Below, in pieces: positions 1 through 6,977 of a DNA stretch of 11,531 nucleotides. The notes beneath the pieces were generated by a model. The model was not told where the DNA came from and did no database searches. It saw only the letters and a list, made by a program, of their open reading frames with translations. Both the position numbers and the translations under genes were made by a program. Every line of letters begins with the position of its first letter. Positions within the stretch are counted from its first letter, which is position 1. The stretch spans positions 1 to 11,531 of the forward strand of contig DATFOK010000049.1 in NCBI GenBank assembly GCA_035265665.1, given 5' to 3'. This DNA comes from DASUPK01 sp035265665. GTDB lineage: Bacteria > Actinomycetota > Thermoleophilia > Solirubrobacterales > 70-9.

Positions 1-418
1 CGTAGGTGGGCGTCTCCTCGGGCGTCCATGCCAAACCTGGGACCTCGCCGCCGCCGAGCTCCTCATACCGGTGGGTGAACGACGCCCAGGTGACCGATCC
101 CTCCCACCAGGCGATGTTGCGGACACCGATCGCGCCGACGCAGCCCACGATCGCCACGTCGGGATCGCTGATCGCCTCGCGGATCTTCTTCAGGAAGTCG
201 GGGTCGGTGATCTCGGCGTCCTGATGGAGCAGGACCAGGGCCTCCAGGTCGCCGAGCTTGGAGGCCTCGTCCATCAGCATGTTGTAGCTGCGGAACACCG
301 AGCCGGCGGTGCCGCGGGCAAGGATCGCGGAATCGGGCTCGGCGACCAGCCGGATGCCCGGCTCAGCGAACCGCTCGTACTGCTCGGGCTCCGTGATCGA
401 GGCCCCGAAGGCGATCAT
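1..418 (-). CDS. Glycosyltransferase, PF13712-like (partial, C-terminus beyond left edge)
   Basis: The reading frame opens with ATG at 418-416 and stays open for about 139 codons to the window edge. It begins MIAFGASITEPEQY and contains EALVLLHQDAEI, a long SDPDVAIVGCVGAIGVRN stretch and AWWEGSVTW. By eye about 80 of 139 residues match the N-terminus of the protein encoded at 8935-10848, so it is a clear paralogue. The HQD motif lies where GT-A enzymes carry their nucleotide-sugar/metal-binding acidic motif, so sugar transfer from an activated donor is the likely role (inference). The start is supported by a good Shine-Dalgarno sequence just upstream and by agreement with the paralogue's start. 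It lies 22 bp downstream of the sulfotransferase gene on the same strand, so they probably form an operon. Whether it also carries the coiled coil and methyltransferase-like tail of its paralogue cannot be seen. Confidence 0.88.
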   Translation of the reverse strand, partial: MIAFGASITEPEQYERFAEPGIRLVAEPDSAILARGTAGSVFRSYNMLMDEASKLGDLEALVLLHQDAEITDPDFLKKIREAISDPDVAIVGCVGAIGVRNIAWWEGSVTWASFTHRYEELGGGEVPGLAWTPEETPTY

Positions 419-422
419 CGCT

Positions 423-430
423 CTCCCCTC
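423..430 (-). promoter_or_regulatory. Ribosome binding site of the left-edge glycosyltransferase
   Basis: On the minus strand the sequence GAGGGGAG precedes the ATG at 418 by four bases. It is purine-rich and Shine-Dalgarno-like, and lies in the 22-bp gap after the sulfotransferase stop. It is one of the few strong ribosome binding sites in the window and fixes this start. Confidence 0.6.
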
Positions 431-440
431 ATAGCCCCAG

Positions 441-1277
441 CTACAGACTGGCGAAGCTCGGCCAGAGCCCCAAGTCGAGCTCCGGGCACAGCTCCGCGAC
501 CTGGCGGACATCGTCGGCAAGCGCCGAGGTCAACTCCGAGCGAAGCCGCGCCGGGAGCGGGGGGTTGTCGCCGAGGGGGAAGAGCAGCCCCGACGGTACG
601 CGGCGCTCGAGCGCCTCCGGGATGGACTCGAGGGGCTCCAGCCGGAGGAATCGCTGCGTGCGCTGCATCTGTGCAAGGGGGTCGTCCACGCAACGCTCGT
701 ACTGCAGCACGAGCACCCGATCCCTTCCGAGGATCTCGAGAGCCCGCTTCACCTGCCCGTAATACATGCTGTGGAGCACGGAGTGGTTCGCGATCACGAT
801 GTCCAGCGGGTCATAGCCTCGCTCGTGCGACCGCCTGAGCGCCGGGGCGATGCCGGAGCGATACCGCTCGACCGGGTCGCGCAGCATGATCAGGTAGCGC
901 GCCTCGGGCGCGGCCTCCGCGAGCAGGGGGACGGCCCAGGGGTCGCACATGTAGCCGGGCGTCCACTCGCCGGTGATCGACCCCTCCGGACGCGGGAAGA
1001 ACCGCGCGTAGCGCTCCGCGAAGTCGGGCTCCACGTCCTCCGTCCAGTAGCGGTCGAAGAAGTGGAACTCCTTGTGACGCTCGGGAGGAATGGCAACGAG
1101 TGGATGCGTCTGAAGGGCTCCGCCGAACCACCAAGTCGTTCCGCATCGCTGCGCGCCGATCCCAACGAAGTCGGGGGGGCCCGTGCTCCAGGACGGCGGG
1201 CATTCCGGCTCCTCTGGCAGCGCCCGCTGCGGAGCCTCGCTCGCCTGGTCTGATCGCGTGGGGCCGGCTGACTGCAC
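441..1277 (-). CDS. PAPS-dependent sulfotransferase (Sulfotransferase_1/3-like)
   Basis: This 278-residue protein would transfer sulfate from PAPS to a hydroxyl or amine of a glycan or small molecule. The family hallmarks are in order: the 5'-phosphosulfate-binding loop GAQRCGTTWW at residues 41-50, KEFHFFD at 69-75, and the 3'-phosphate-binding motif MLRDPVERYRSG at 131-142. GQVKRALEILGRDRVLVLQYE at about 174-194 follows, as is typical of the catalytic fold. The length is normal for a soluble bacterial sulfotransferase. There is no signal peptide or membrane segment, so it should act in the cytoplasm. The start shown is GTG at 1277, the first in the open frame. The roughly 35 residues before the P-loop look unstructured and no Shine-Dalgarno is evident, so the true start could be further in. 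It heads a minus-strand pair with a glycosyltransferase, which suggests a carbohydrate acceptor. The acceptor itself is unknown. Confidence 0.9.
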   Translation of the reverse strand: MQSAGPTRSDQASEAPQRALPEEPECPPSWSTGPPDFVGIGAQRCGTTWWFGGALQTHPLVAIPPERHKEFHFFDRYWTEDVEPDFAERYARFFPRPEGSITGEWTPGYMCDPWAVPLLAEAAPEARYLIMLRDPVERYRSGIAPALRRSHERGYDPLDIVIANHSVLHSMYYGQVKRALEILGRDRVLVLQYERCVDDPLAQMQRTQRFLRLEPLESIPEALERRVPSGLLFPLGDNPPLPARLRSELTSALADDVRQVAELCPELDLGLWPSFASL

Positions 1278-1432
1278 ACGCCGATGCTAACGGCCAGGTC
1301 ACAACGTCCTGTTCGAGGCACCCGCGGTGATCCGGTCGAGATGGTCCGTAGACGGCCAGGCGAGATGCGCAAGCCCGCCCGGCTCGCCAGAATACGCCAG
1401 AATCCCGCCCCGCCAGCGCGGCATCCACGCCA
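1278..1432. promoter_or_regulatory. Divergent intergenic region with a 9-bp tandem repeat
   Basis: This 155-bp gap separates the divergent sulfotransferase and four-module genes, so promoters for both should lie here. I see no convincing -35/-10 pair on either strand and no Shine-Dalgarno before either start. The only clear structure is CGCCAGAAT repeated twice in tandem at 1385-1393 and 1395-1403. The copies start 10 bp apart, about one helical turn, and lie roughly 30 bp before the ATG at 1433. Confidence 0.35.
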
Positions 1433-4400
1433 ATGTTTCCCTTCTGGAAGAAGATCATCGAGCCCGCCCTCGTCGCAGCGGGCGCCACCCGCGTGGTTGA
1501 GATCGGAGCCGAGCGAGGCTGGACCACCGTGCAGCTGCTCAACGCCCTTGGGCCGGAGTCCGAGCTGCACGTGATCGACCCTGTACCGAGGTTTGACCCA
1601 AGCCAGCACGCCGAGGGCTTCCTCGGTCACTACCACTTTCACCGCGACATCAGCCACAACGTCCTGCCCGGCTTGCCTCCCTGCGATGCCGCGCTGATAG
1701 ACGGTGACCACAACTGGTACACCGTCTATCACGAGCTGCGCATGCTCCGGGACACCGCGCGGGACGCCGGGGTGCCGATGCCGCTGCTCTTCTTCCACGA
1801 CGTCTGTTGGCCCTACGGTCGGCGCGACCTCTACTACGCTCCCGAGCGGATCCCCGAGGAGTTCCGTCAGCCCTACGACACTCGCGGCATCGTTCCCGAG
1901 CGGGTGGAGTTGGCGGACGAGGGAGGCATCAACCAGGGATATTGCAACGCGGTTCGCGAGGGCGGGCCCCGCAACGGCGTTGCGACCGCGATCGACGACT
2001 TCATCGCCGAGCACGATCGGCCGCTGCGGCGGGTGGTGCTTCCCCTCTGGTCCGGGCTTGCCATCGTTGCCGAGCAGGAGCTGCTCGACGCGCGCCCCGA
2101 GTTGACAGCTCTGCTCGACCGGCTGGAGGGCGCCGACGGCCGTTACGAGCTGATCGAGCTGGCCGAGTCGATCCGCGCTCGTGAGACGACACAGCTAAGC
2201 GCCGATCGGTCTGCCGTCAGAACCCGAGCGGACCGGGCCGCTCGCCGCTACGTCGACCTTCTCAAGGGCGCCCTGCTCGACGAGCACTACCTGGAGAACG
2301 AGGCGCGGATCGGGTACCTCCTGGAGTGCATCGAGGCTAGCGAGGCGCCGAGCGCGAACAAGCTCCAGAACCCCGCCCGCCACCTGAGCAGGCGGATGAC
2401 CAGCCTCGAGCGGGCGCGTAGCGCCGGTGAGGCTGCGGGTGACGCTCCCGGGTCGAACGGCCCGTTGGGTGGCCTCTCCTACGCCGCGGTCGGGCGTGTT
2501 CGCCTGGATCACCTCGAGCGCTGCCTCGACGTGATTCGAGAGGAGCAGGTCAAGGGGGCCCTGGTGGATTGCGGCACGGGGCGCGGCGGTACCGCCATCC
2601 TGATGCGCGGGTACCTCGAGGCCTACGAGTTACCAGGCCCCCGCGTCTGGGTCGCCGACAACTTCGGAGCTCGCGCTACCAGGGACGAGAATGGCGGGCA
2701 GGCGTTTACGCCCGACCTGAACGTGGTGCGAGAGGCGTTCGCCCGCTTCGGGTTGCTCGACCACCGCGTCGCCTTTCTCCAGGGGCCACCGGCGCGCACG
2801 CTCGCCGAAGCTCCGATGCGTAAGGTCTCGTTGCTGCGGGTGGGCGGCCCTGAGCCGGACGAGATTCGCGCCGCTCTGGAGTCGCTGTACGACCGCCTCA
2901 CGCTCGGTGGCTTCGTGGTCATCGACGACTACGGGCATCCGTCTTGCCGGGCCGTGGTCGATGACTTCCGCTCGGAGCGAGGGGTCGTCGACCCGCTCGA
3001 ACGGGTCGGCTGGGACGGCGCTGTCTGGCGGAAGACGACGGAGCCCGACGGGGCCGGTCAGGCGCCCACAGCATCCGAGGGGGAGGGCAGCCGCATCCCT
3101 TCGCCGGCCGGCCATCCAACCGCAACCAAGGACCTATCCGTGGTCGTCGTCTTCTACAACATGCGCCGCGAGGCGACTCGGACCTTGCACTCGCTCTCCC
3201 GCGCTTACCAGCAGGGAGTCGAGGACCTCGACTACGAGGTGATCGCGGTTGAGAACGGGTCGGAGCCCGGCCAGCGGCTCGGGGAGGAGCTCGTATCCAG
3301 CTTCGGACCCGAGTTCCGTTACATCGACCTCGGAGACGACGCGGCCCCCTCCCCCGCGCGTGCGGTGAATCGGGGCATCGCTGCGTCTCGGGGTCGAGCG
3401 GTGGCGCTGATGATCGACGGCGCGCATCTGCTCACCCCGGGCGTGCTCCGTTTCGGAATGCTGGGACTGTCCGCCTATGCGCCGGCGGTTGTCACAACCA
3501 GGCAATGGTACGTCGGCCCGGGCCAGCAGCCCCAGGCGCTCGCGCGAGGCTATGACCGCGCGATCGAGGACCGTCTCTTTGAGCAGATCGGGTGGCCGGT
3601 CGATGGCTATCGGCTGTTCGAAATCGGGCACTTCATCGGCGATCGCGACTGGTTCGACGGCATAGTGGAGAGCAACTGCATCTTCGTCCCGCGCCGTCTG
3701 CTGGAGCAGGTGGGCGGCATGGACGAAGCCTTCTCGATGCCCGGAGGCGGATTCGTCAACCTGGACTTCTTCGAGCGGATGGTCGGCTCGCCCGACGTCA
3801 ACCGGGTGGACATCCTTGGCGAGGGTTCCTTCCACCAGCTTCACGGTGGGACGACCACCAATGCCACCGAGCTCGCGGGTCTCTCCGGCCTGATCAAGTC
3901 ATATGACCAGCACTACGAGGAGCTCAAAGGGCGTGAGCTCAGCGTCCCCACGAAGCGGCCGTACTACGTCGGCACGCTGCCCGATGACGCTCTCCGCACC
4001 CGGGCCCGACGTATGGGTGCCCCGGCACGCTTCGTGACCGGTCACGGCGATGCCCCCGACAGGCGACCCGATGGGGAGCTTCCGGTGCCGGAGGAGCAGA
4101 GGGCGGCGTTCATCGACGCCTTTTGGCGCAGCGGAGAATGGCACCGCGCGAGGTGGCTGGGCCGGTCGACGCACAGAGCGCCGACCGACCTGCTGGCGTA
4201 CCAGGAGCTGATCTACCGGATACGGCCCGACTGGATCGTCGAGACCCGCACCGGCGCGGGCGGTCGGGCCCTGTTCCTGGCATCGATTTGCGATCTGGTT
4301 GGGAACGGCCGGGTGGTCTCGATCGACGACTATCCGCCCGCCAATCCTGCCGAGCACCCACGAATCACCTACCTGCAGAGCCCCCCGACGAGTGAATGCA

Positions 4401-4693
4401 CCGCAGCGGAGGTGCGGGAGATCGTGGGCGAGCAGGCTCTGGTCATCCTCGGGGCCGCCGACACCGAGGACGTGATCACAGCATTCGAGAACTATGCCGG
4501 GCTCGTGCCGATTGGTTCGTATCTCGTCGTCGAGGACACCATCCTCGGCGGGCGCCCCGTGTGGACGGGCTTCGGCGTGGGCCCGTGGGGCCTGGCACAG
4601 AAGATCGTCCGCGAGGGCAACTTCGCACCCGATCCCTCCCTCGAGTACGCTCTCAGCTTCAACGTCGGAGGGTTTTTCAAGCGTGTCCGATGA
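1433..4693 (+). CDS. Four-module protein: methyltransferase - TylF-like - GT2 glycosyltransferase - CmcI-like
   Basis: This 1086-residue fusion has four modules. Residues 1-250 resemble Methyltransf_24: SAM loop VVEIGAERGW at 21-30 and ALIDGDHNW at 87-95. Residues about 268-535 resemble the macrocin O-methyltransferase (TylF) family: VDCGTGRGG at 378-386, VWVADNF at 405-411 and GGFVVIDDY at 492-500. After a Pro/Ala/Gly-rich linker (about 537-565), a GT2 GT-A domain spans about 567-830: SVVVVFYN, VENGS at 606-610, MIDGAHLL at 660-667 and GGGFVNLDFF at 771-780. Residues about 886-1086 resemble cephalosporin hydroxylase-like (CmcI) methyltransferases: YQELIYRIRPDWIVET at 923-938 and GSYLVVEDT at 1028-1036. 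The ATG fits the usual start of module 1; no Shine-Dalgarno is visible. The first module keeps its acidic motif, but the TylF-like and CmcI-like modules have lost an expected metal-ligand Asp. Likely role: cytoplasmic sugar transfer coupled to O-methylation; the substrate is unknown. Confidence 0.9.
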   Translation: MFPFWKKIIEPALVAAGATRVVEIGAERGWTTVQLLNALGPESELHVIDPVPRFDPSQHAEGFLGHYHFHRDISHNVLPGLPPCDAALIDGDHNWYTVYHELRMLRDTARDAGVPMPLLFFHDVCWPYGRRDLYYAPERIPEEFRQPYDTRGIVPERVELADEGGINQGYCNAVREGGPRNGVATAIDDFIAEHDRPLRRVVLPLWSGLAIVAEQELLDARPELTALLDRLEGADGRYELIELAESIRARETTQLSADRSAVRTRADRAARRYVDLLKGALLDEHYLENEARIGYLLECIEASEAPSANKLQNPARHLSRRMTSLERARSAGEAAGDAPGSNGPLGGLSYAAVGRVRLDHLERCLDVIREEQVKGALVDCGTGRGGTAILMRGYLEAYELPGPRVWVADNFGARATRDENGGQAFTPDLNVVREAFARFGLLDHRVAFLQGPPARTLAEAPMRKVSLLRVGGPEPDEIRAALESLYDRLTLGGFVVIDDYGHPSCRAVVDDFRSERGVVDPLERVGWDGAVWRKTTEPDGAGQAPTASEGEGSRIPSPAGHPTATKDLSVVVVFYNMRREATRTLHSLSRAYQQGVEDLDYEVIAVENGSEPGQRLGEELVSSFGPEFRYIDLGDDAAPSPARAVNRGIAASRGRAVALMIDGAHLLTPGVLRFGMLGLSAYAPAVVTTRQWYVGPGQQPQALARGYDRAIEDRLFEQIGWPVDGYRLFEIGHFIGDRDWFDGIVESNCIFVPRRLLEQVGGMDEAFSMPGGGFVNLDFFERMVGSPDVNRVDILGEGSFHQLHGGTTTNATELAGLSGLIKSYDQHYEELKGRELSVPTKRPYYVGTLPDDALRTRARRMGAPARFVTGHGDAPDRRPDGELPVPEEQRAAFIDAFWRSGEWHRARWLGRSTHRAPTDLLAYQELIYRIRPDWIVETRTGAGGRALFLASICDLVGNGRVVSIDDYPPANPAEHPRITYLQSPPTSECTAAEVREIVGEQALVILGAADTEDVITAFENYAGLVPIGSYLVVEDTILGGRPVWTGFGVGPWGLAQKIVREGNFAPDPSLEYALSFNVGGFFKRVR

Positions 4694-4716
4694 GCGAGCT
4701 CAGCCGAGCTCGCTCA
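4691..4716. terminator. Stem-loop spanning both convergent stop codons
   Basis: A perfect 11-bp inverted repeat (TGAGCGAGCTC / GAGCTCGCTCA) encloses the 4-base loop AGCC. The plus-strand TGA at 4691-4693 lies in the left arm, and the minus-strand pseudogene TGA at 4702-4700 overlaps the end of that arm and the loop. No T-run follows on either side, so it is not a textbook intrinsic terminator. It may act as a bidirectional 3'-end or transcript-stabilising structure for the two convergent genes (inference). Confidence 0.55.
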
Positions 4717-5378
4717 GCATCGTTCCCAGCACCTCCTCCAACGCAACCAGCTCCTTACGGCTCAGGTTCTCCCGCCAGGCACCCGGGCGTCGCCGAGCGA
4801 TGAAATTGGCGTGCACCCCGACCGCGCACGTTCTCGAACGCGAACCGCTCCACGATCACCTCCACCTCAGCTCGCTCGAGCGGAAGGTCCAGCCACTCGA
4901 AGCGCTCGCCGACGTGACGGCCGGCTCGCAGAGCAGATCCTCATAGCGAAGCATGTGCTTGAGGCCGCCATGGGCGGCGAACGCGGTCTCGACGACCTCC
5001 GTCTGCTACAGCCACTGATACGCCAGACCGGTCACGACGTCGAGCTTCTCCGACTCGGAGACGCCGCGCATGTTGCGATGCGCCATCTGCCCCCAGGCGA
5101 AACGCGCCAGGTGCGCGCCGAACCGCTCGTTGAGCAACCGCCGCAGCCCCGGCACCCAGACATCGGCGAAGGACTCCGCGAAGAACCGAGCCGGATCGTC
5201 CCCCATCGCCCGGCGGATCGTGAATGTCTCGAGGTCTAGGTCCTCGGCACGATAGCCGGTTCGGCAGAATCAAGGGGGTGCTGACCAAGCATCCGCAGCA
5301 GCCACGTGCTGCCGCTGCCTGGTGCGCCGAACTGCCACATGGGCGCGATTCGAGATCGGGTCCGAGATCGCTCACCAT
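4700..5378 (-). pseudogene. Degraded sulfotransferase gene (several frameshifts and an internal stop)
   Basis: Pieces of a sulfotransferase can be read in order on the minus strand, but in changing frames. The P-loop segment MWQFGAPGSGSTWLL begins at 5340. A central segment from about 5257 reads RAMGDDPARFF, then FAWGQMAHRNMRG, then LAYQWL, and hits an in-frame TAG at 5008-5006. It resumes as ETAFAAHGGLKHMLRYEDLL to about 4919. The frame then shifts to HVGERFEWLDLPLERAE from 4916. It shifts again near 4820-4816 to the typical C-terminus GAWRENLSRKELVALEEVLG, ending TGA at 4702. A start at ATG 5378, overlapping the upstream glycosyltransferase stop, would need one more shift near 5340. That gives at least three frameshifts plus one stop, so no functional enzyme is expected. 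It sits directly after the GT2 gene and was probably co-transcribed with it. Sequencing error is the main alternative. Confidence 0.85.
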
Positions 5379-6943
5379 TGCGTCAGCCAGCGCCGGAGCC
5401 GCTTCGAGCCAACACTCTCGGGATCGAAGGGGGGCATGCTCGCGTCCGGCATCGATCCACGAGGCCGCTCCCGGCGTCCCGTGCGAAGGGCGATCAAGTG
5501 CCGCCATAGGATCCCTCGGACGAGGAGCTCCTCGGAAAGGAGCGTCTCGTTGCGGCCTAGGAGGGCCCGCGCAGGCCGGGCCGCCAGCCAGGCGAACGCC
5601 ACGGGAGACCGACCTGCGTTGACGAACAGCCGCAGGGCCCGGCGCTTGCGTCGAGTGGTCTCCGACCCACAGCGGGCAAGCAGCACCTGAGCCTGCACCT
5701 CGCGGTCCAGGTACGCATTGAAATAGGCACCACGCCAGCGATCGAGGAAACCGCGCCAGCGGTCGAGCCTCGCGCGCCGTCGCTGGCGCGGTTGCCCCGA
5801 GGCCGACGCGGCCCGTCCGAGAACGGCACCCGGATGCTGAACGTAGTCGTAGAGCGGGCGATCGACGTAAACGACGTCGCCCAGCGTCATCGCCACCAGA
5901 GCGAGCCAATGATCGTGGAACTGCCAACCCGGTCCGCTCGGAAACGGAATGGCGTAGTCGATCAGGCGCCGCCGAAAGAGGGAGGCGGCGCCAGCGATCG
6001 TGTTCGAGACCAGAAGCGACGCGAGGTTGGTGTGGTTGTTGCGTCGTCCCCGCCATAGCGTCTCCCTGCGGACGCGCCCCCGGGCATCAACCAGACGTTG
6101 ATCGCTGTAGGCGAGCTCTCCGTCGCCGATCGCGTCCACCAATACCGCGAGCTTTTCCGGATACCAGCGATCATCATGATCGGAGAGCGCGACAAGCTCG
6201 GCTTCCGACGGGACCATCTTGAGGACCCGCTCGAAGTTCCGATAGAAGCCGAGGCGCTCATCGGAGCGCGACAGCACGAACCGAGGGTCTCCCGCGACGG
6301 TCTCGCGGATCATCTCGAACCGATCTGGCCGGGAGCGGTCGTCGCTGATCAGGCAGATCCAGTCACGGTTGGTCTGCGCGCGGATCGAATCGACCTGGAT
6401 CCGGAAGAGCTCGGGCACCGGATTGAAGGTGGCCATGCAAATCGCGGTCAGAGGCTGCCTCGTCGTGGGCAGGTCGTCGTACGAGGGGGGCTCCCGCCCT
6501 CCCACGACGGCGATCGTGCCGAGCTCGGCGCGTGCGGTCGTCCCGCCGGCGACCCGCGCCTCGATCGCCAGCCGCAGCTCGCCGGGCTGCTGCGGGGGGC
6601 TTACCGGGATCGTCGCCCAGAAGCCGCTCCGGTAGGAGCGAAGCTCGGGGTCCCGGAGGGATTGGGGATCGCGCCGCAGCGACGCCCCGTCTTCCCGAAG
6701 GGCGGTTGAGTGCAGTGCTCGGAACCGATCGGGCCGCGGCATCCGCTGTGCGGTCGGCCGGTGGCGCGCCCCGTCGACGGTGATCACGAGCTCCTCGACC
6801 GGGCGGCGGCGGTGAAAGCAAGTGCCGGCCAAGAACAGCGCCGTCGCCTGCTTTACGGGCAGGTCCCTGGGCAGCGGGGAATCGAGCACCAGGTCAAGTT
6901 CGCCCCCCTGAATGGAGCTTGGCTCCCGCTCGGCGGTGATCAC
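5372..6943 (-). CDS. GT2-family glycosyltransferase with N-terminal accessory region
   Basis: With the GTG start chosen here the protein has about 523 residues. Residues 1-155 form a region of alternating hydrophobic strands (for example LDLVLDSPLPRDLPV and VEELVITVDGARH) that looks like a beta-rich accessory domain (inference). A GT-A catalytic domain follows from about 165: AICMATFNPVPELF, the nucleotide-binding ISDDRS at about 199-204, the metal-binding-type SDHDDRW at about 254-260, and FHDHWLAL at about 342-349, as in rhamnosyltransferase-like GT2 enzymes. The C-terminal 150 residues are Arg-rich. It probably transfers a sugar from a nucleotide donor onto a growing glycan at the inner membrane face; donor and acceptor are unknown. 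The frame stays open upstream to a TTG at 7102, but that would overlap the divergent methyltransferase gene by over 100 bp. The stop overlaps the start of the sulfotransferase pseudogene. Confidence 0.87.
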   Translation of the reverse strand: MITAEREPSSIQGGELDLVLDSPLPRDLPVKQATALFLAGTCFHRRRPVEELVITVDGARHRPTAQRMPRPDRFRALHSTALREDGASLRRDPQSLRDPELRSYRSGFWATIPVSPPQQPGELRLAIEARVAGGTTARAELGTIAVVGGREPPSYDDLPTTRQPLTAICMATFNPVPELFRIQVDSIRAQTNRDWICLISDDRSRPDRFEMIRETVAGDPRFVLSRSDERLGFYRNFERVLKMVPSEAELVALSDHDDRWYPEKLAVLVDAIGDGELAYSDQRLVDARGRVRRETLWRGRRNNHTNLASLLVSNTIAGAASLFRRRLIDYAIPFPSGPGWQFHDHWLALVAMTLGDVVYVDRPLYDYVQHPGAVLGRAASASGQPRQRRRARLDRWRGFLDRWRGAYFNAYLDREVQAQVLLARCGSETTRRKRRALRLFVNAGRSPVAFAWLAARPARALLGRNETLLSEELLVRGILWRHLIALRTGRRERPRGSMPDASMPPFDPESVGSKRLRRWLTQW

Positions 6944-6977
6944 GGCGGCGAACAGTACGGAATTCGAGCGGCTCGCT

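Noticed and set aside
71..838. Plus-strand open frame of 255 codons opposite the sulfotransferase and the left-edge glycosyltransferase.
   Set aside because: It is the shadow of two minus-strand genes with strong motif and paralogue support.
890..2014. Minus-strand open frame of 374 codons spanning the divergent intergenic region.
   Set aside because: It overlaps two well-supported genes on either strand and shows no motifs; it would also leave no regulatory region between them.
4941..6056. Minus-strand open frame of 371 codons overlapping the GT2 gene and the pseudogene.
   Set aside because: It is out of frame with the recognisable GT2 motifs and with most sulfotransferase fragments, and its composition is Arg/Pro/Ala-rich shadow sequence.
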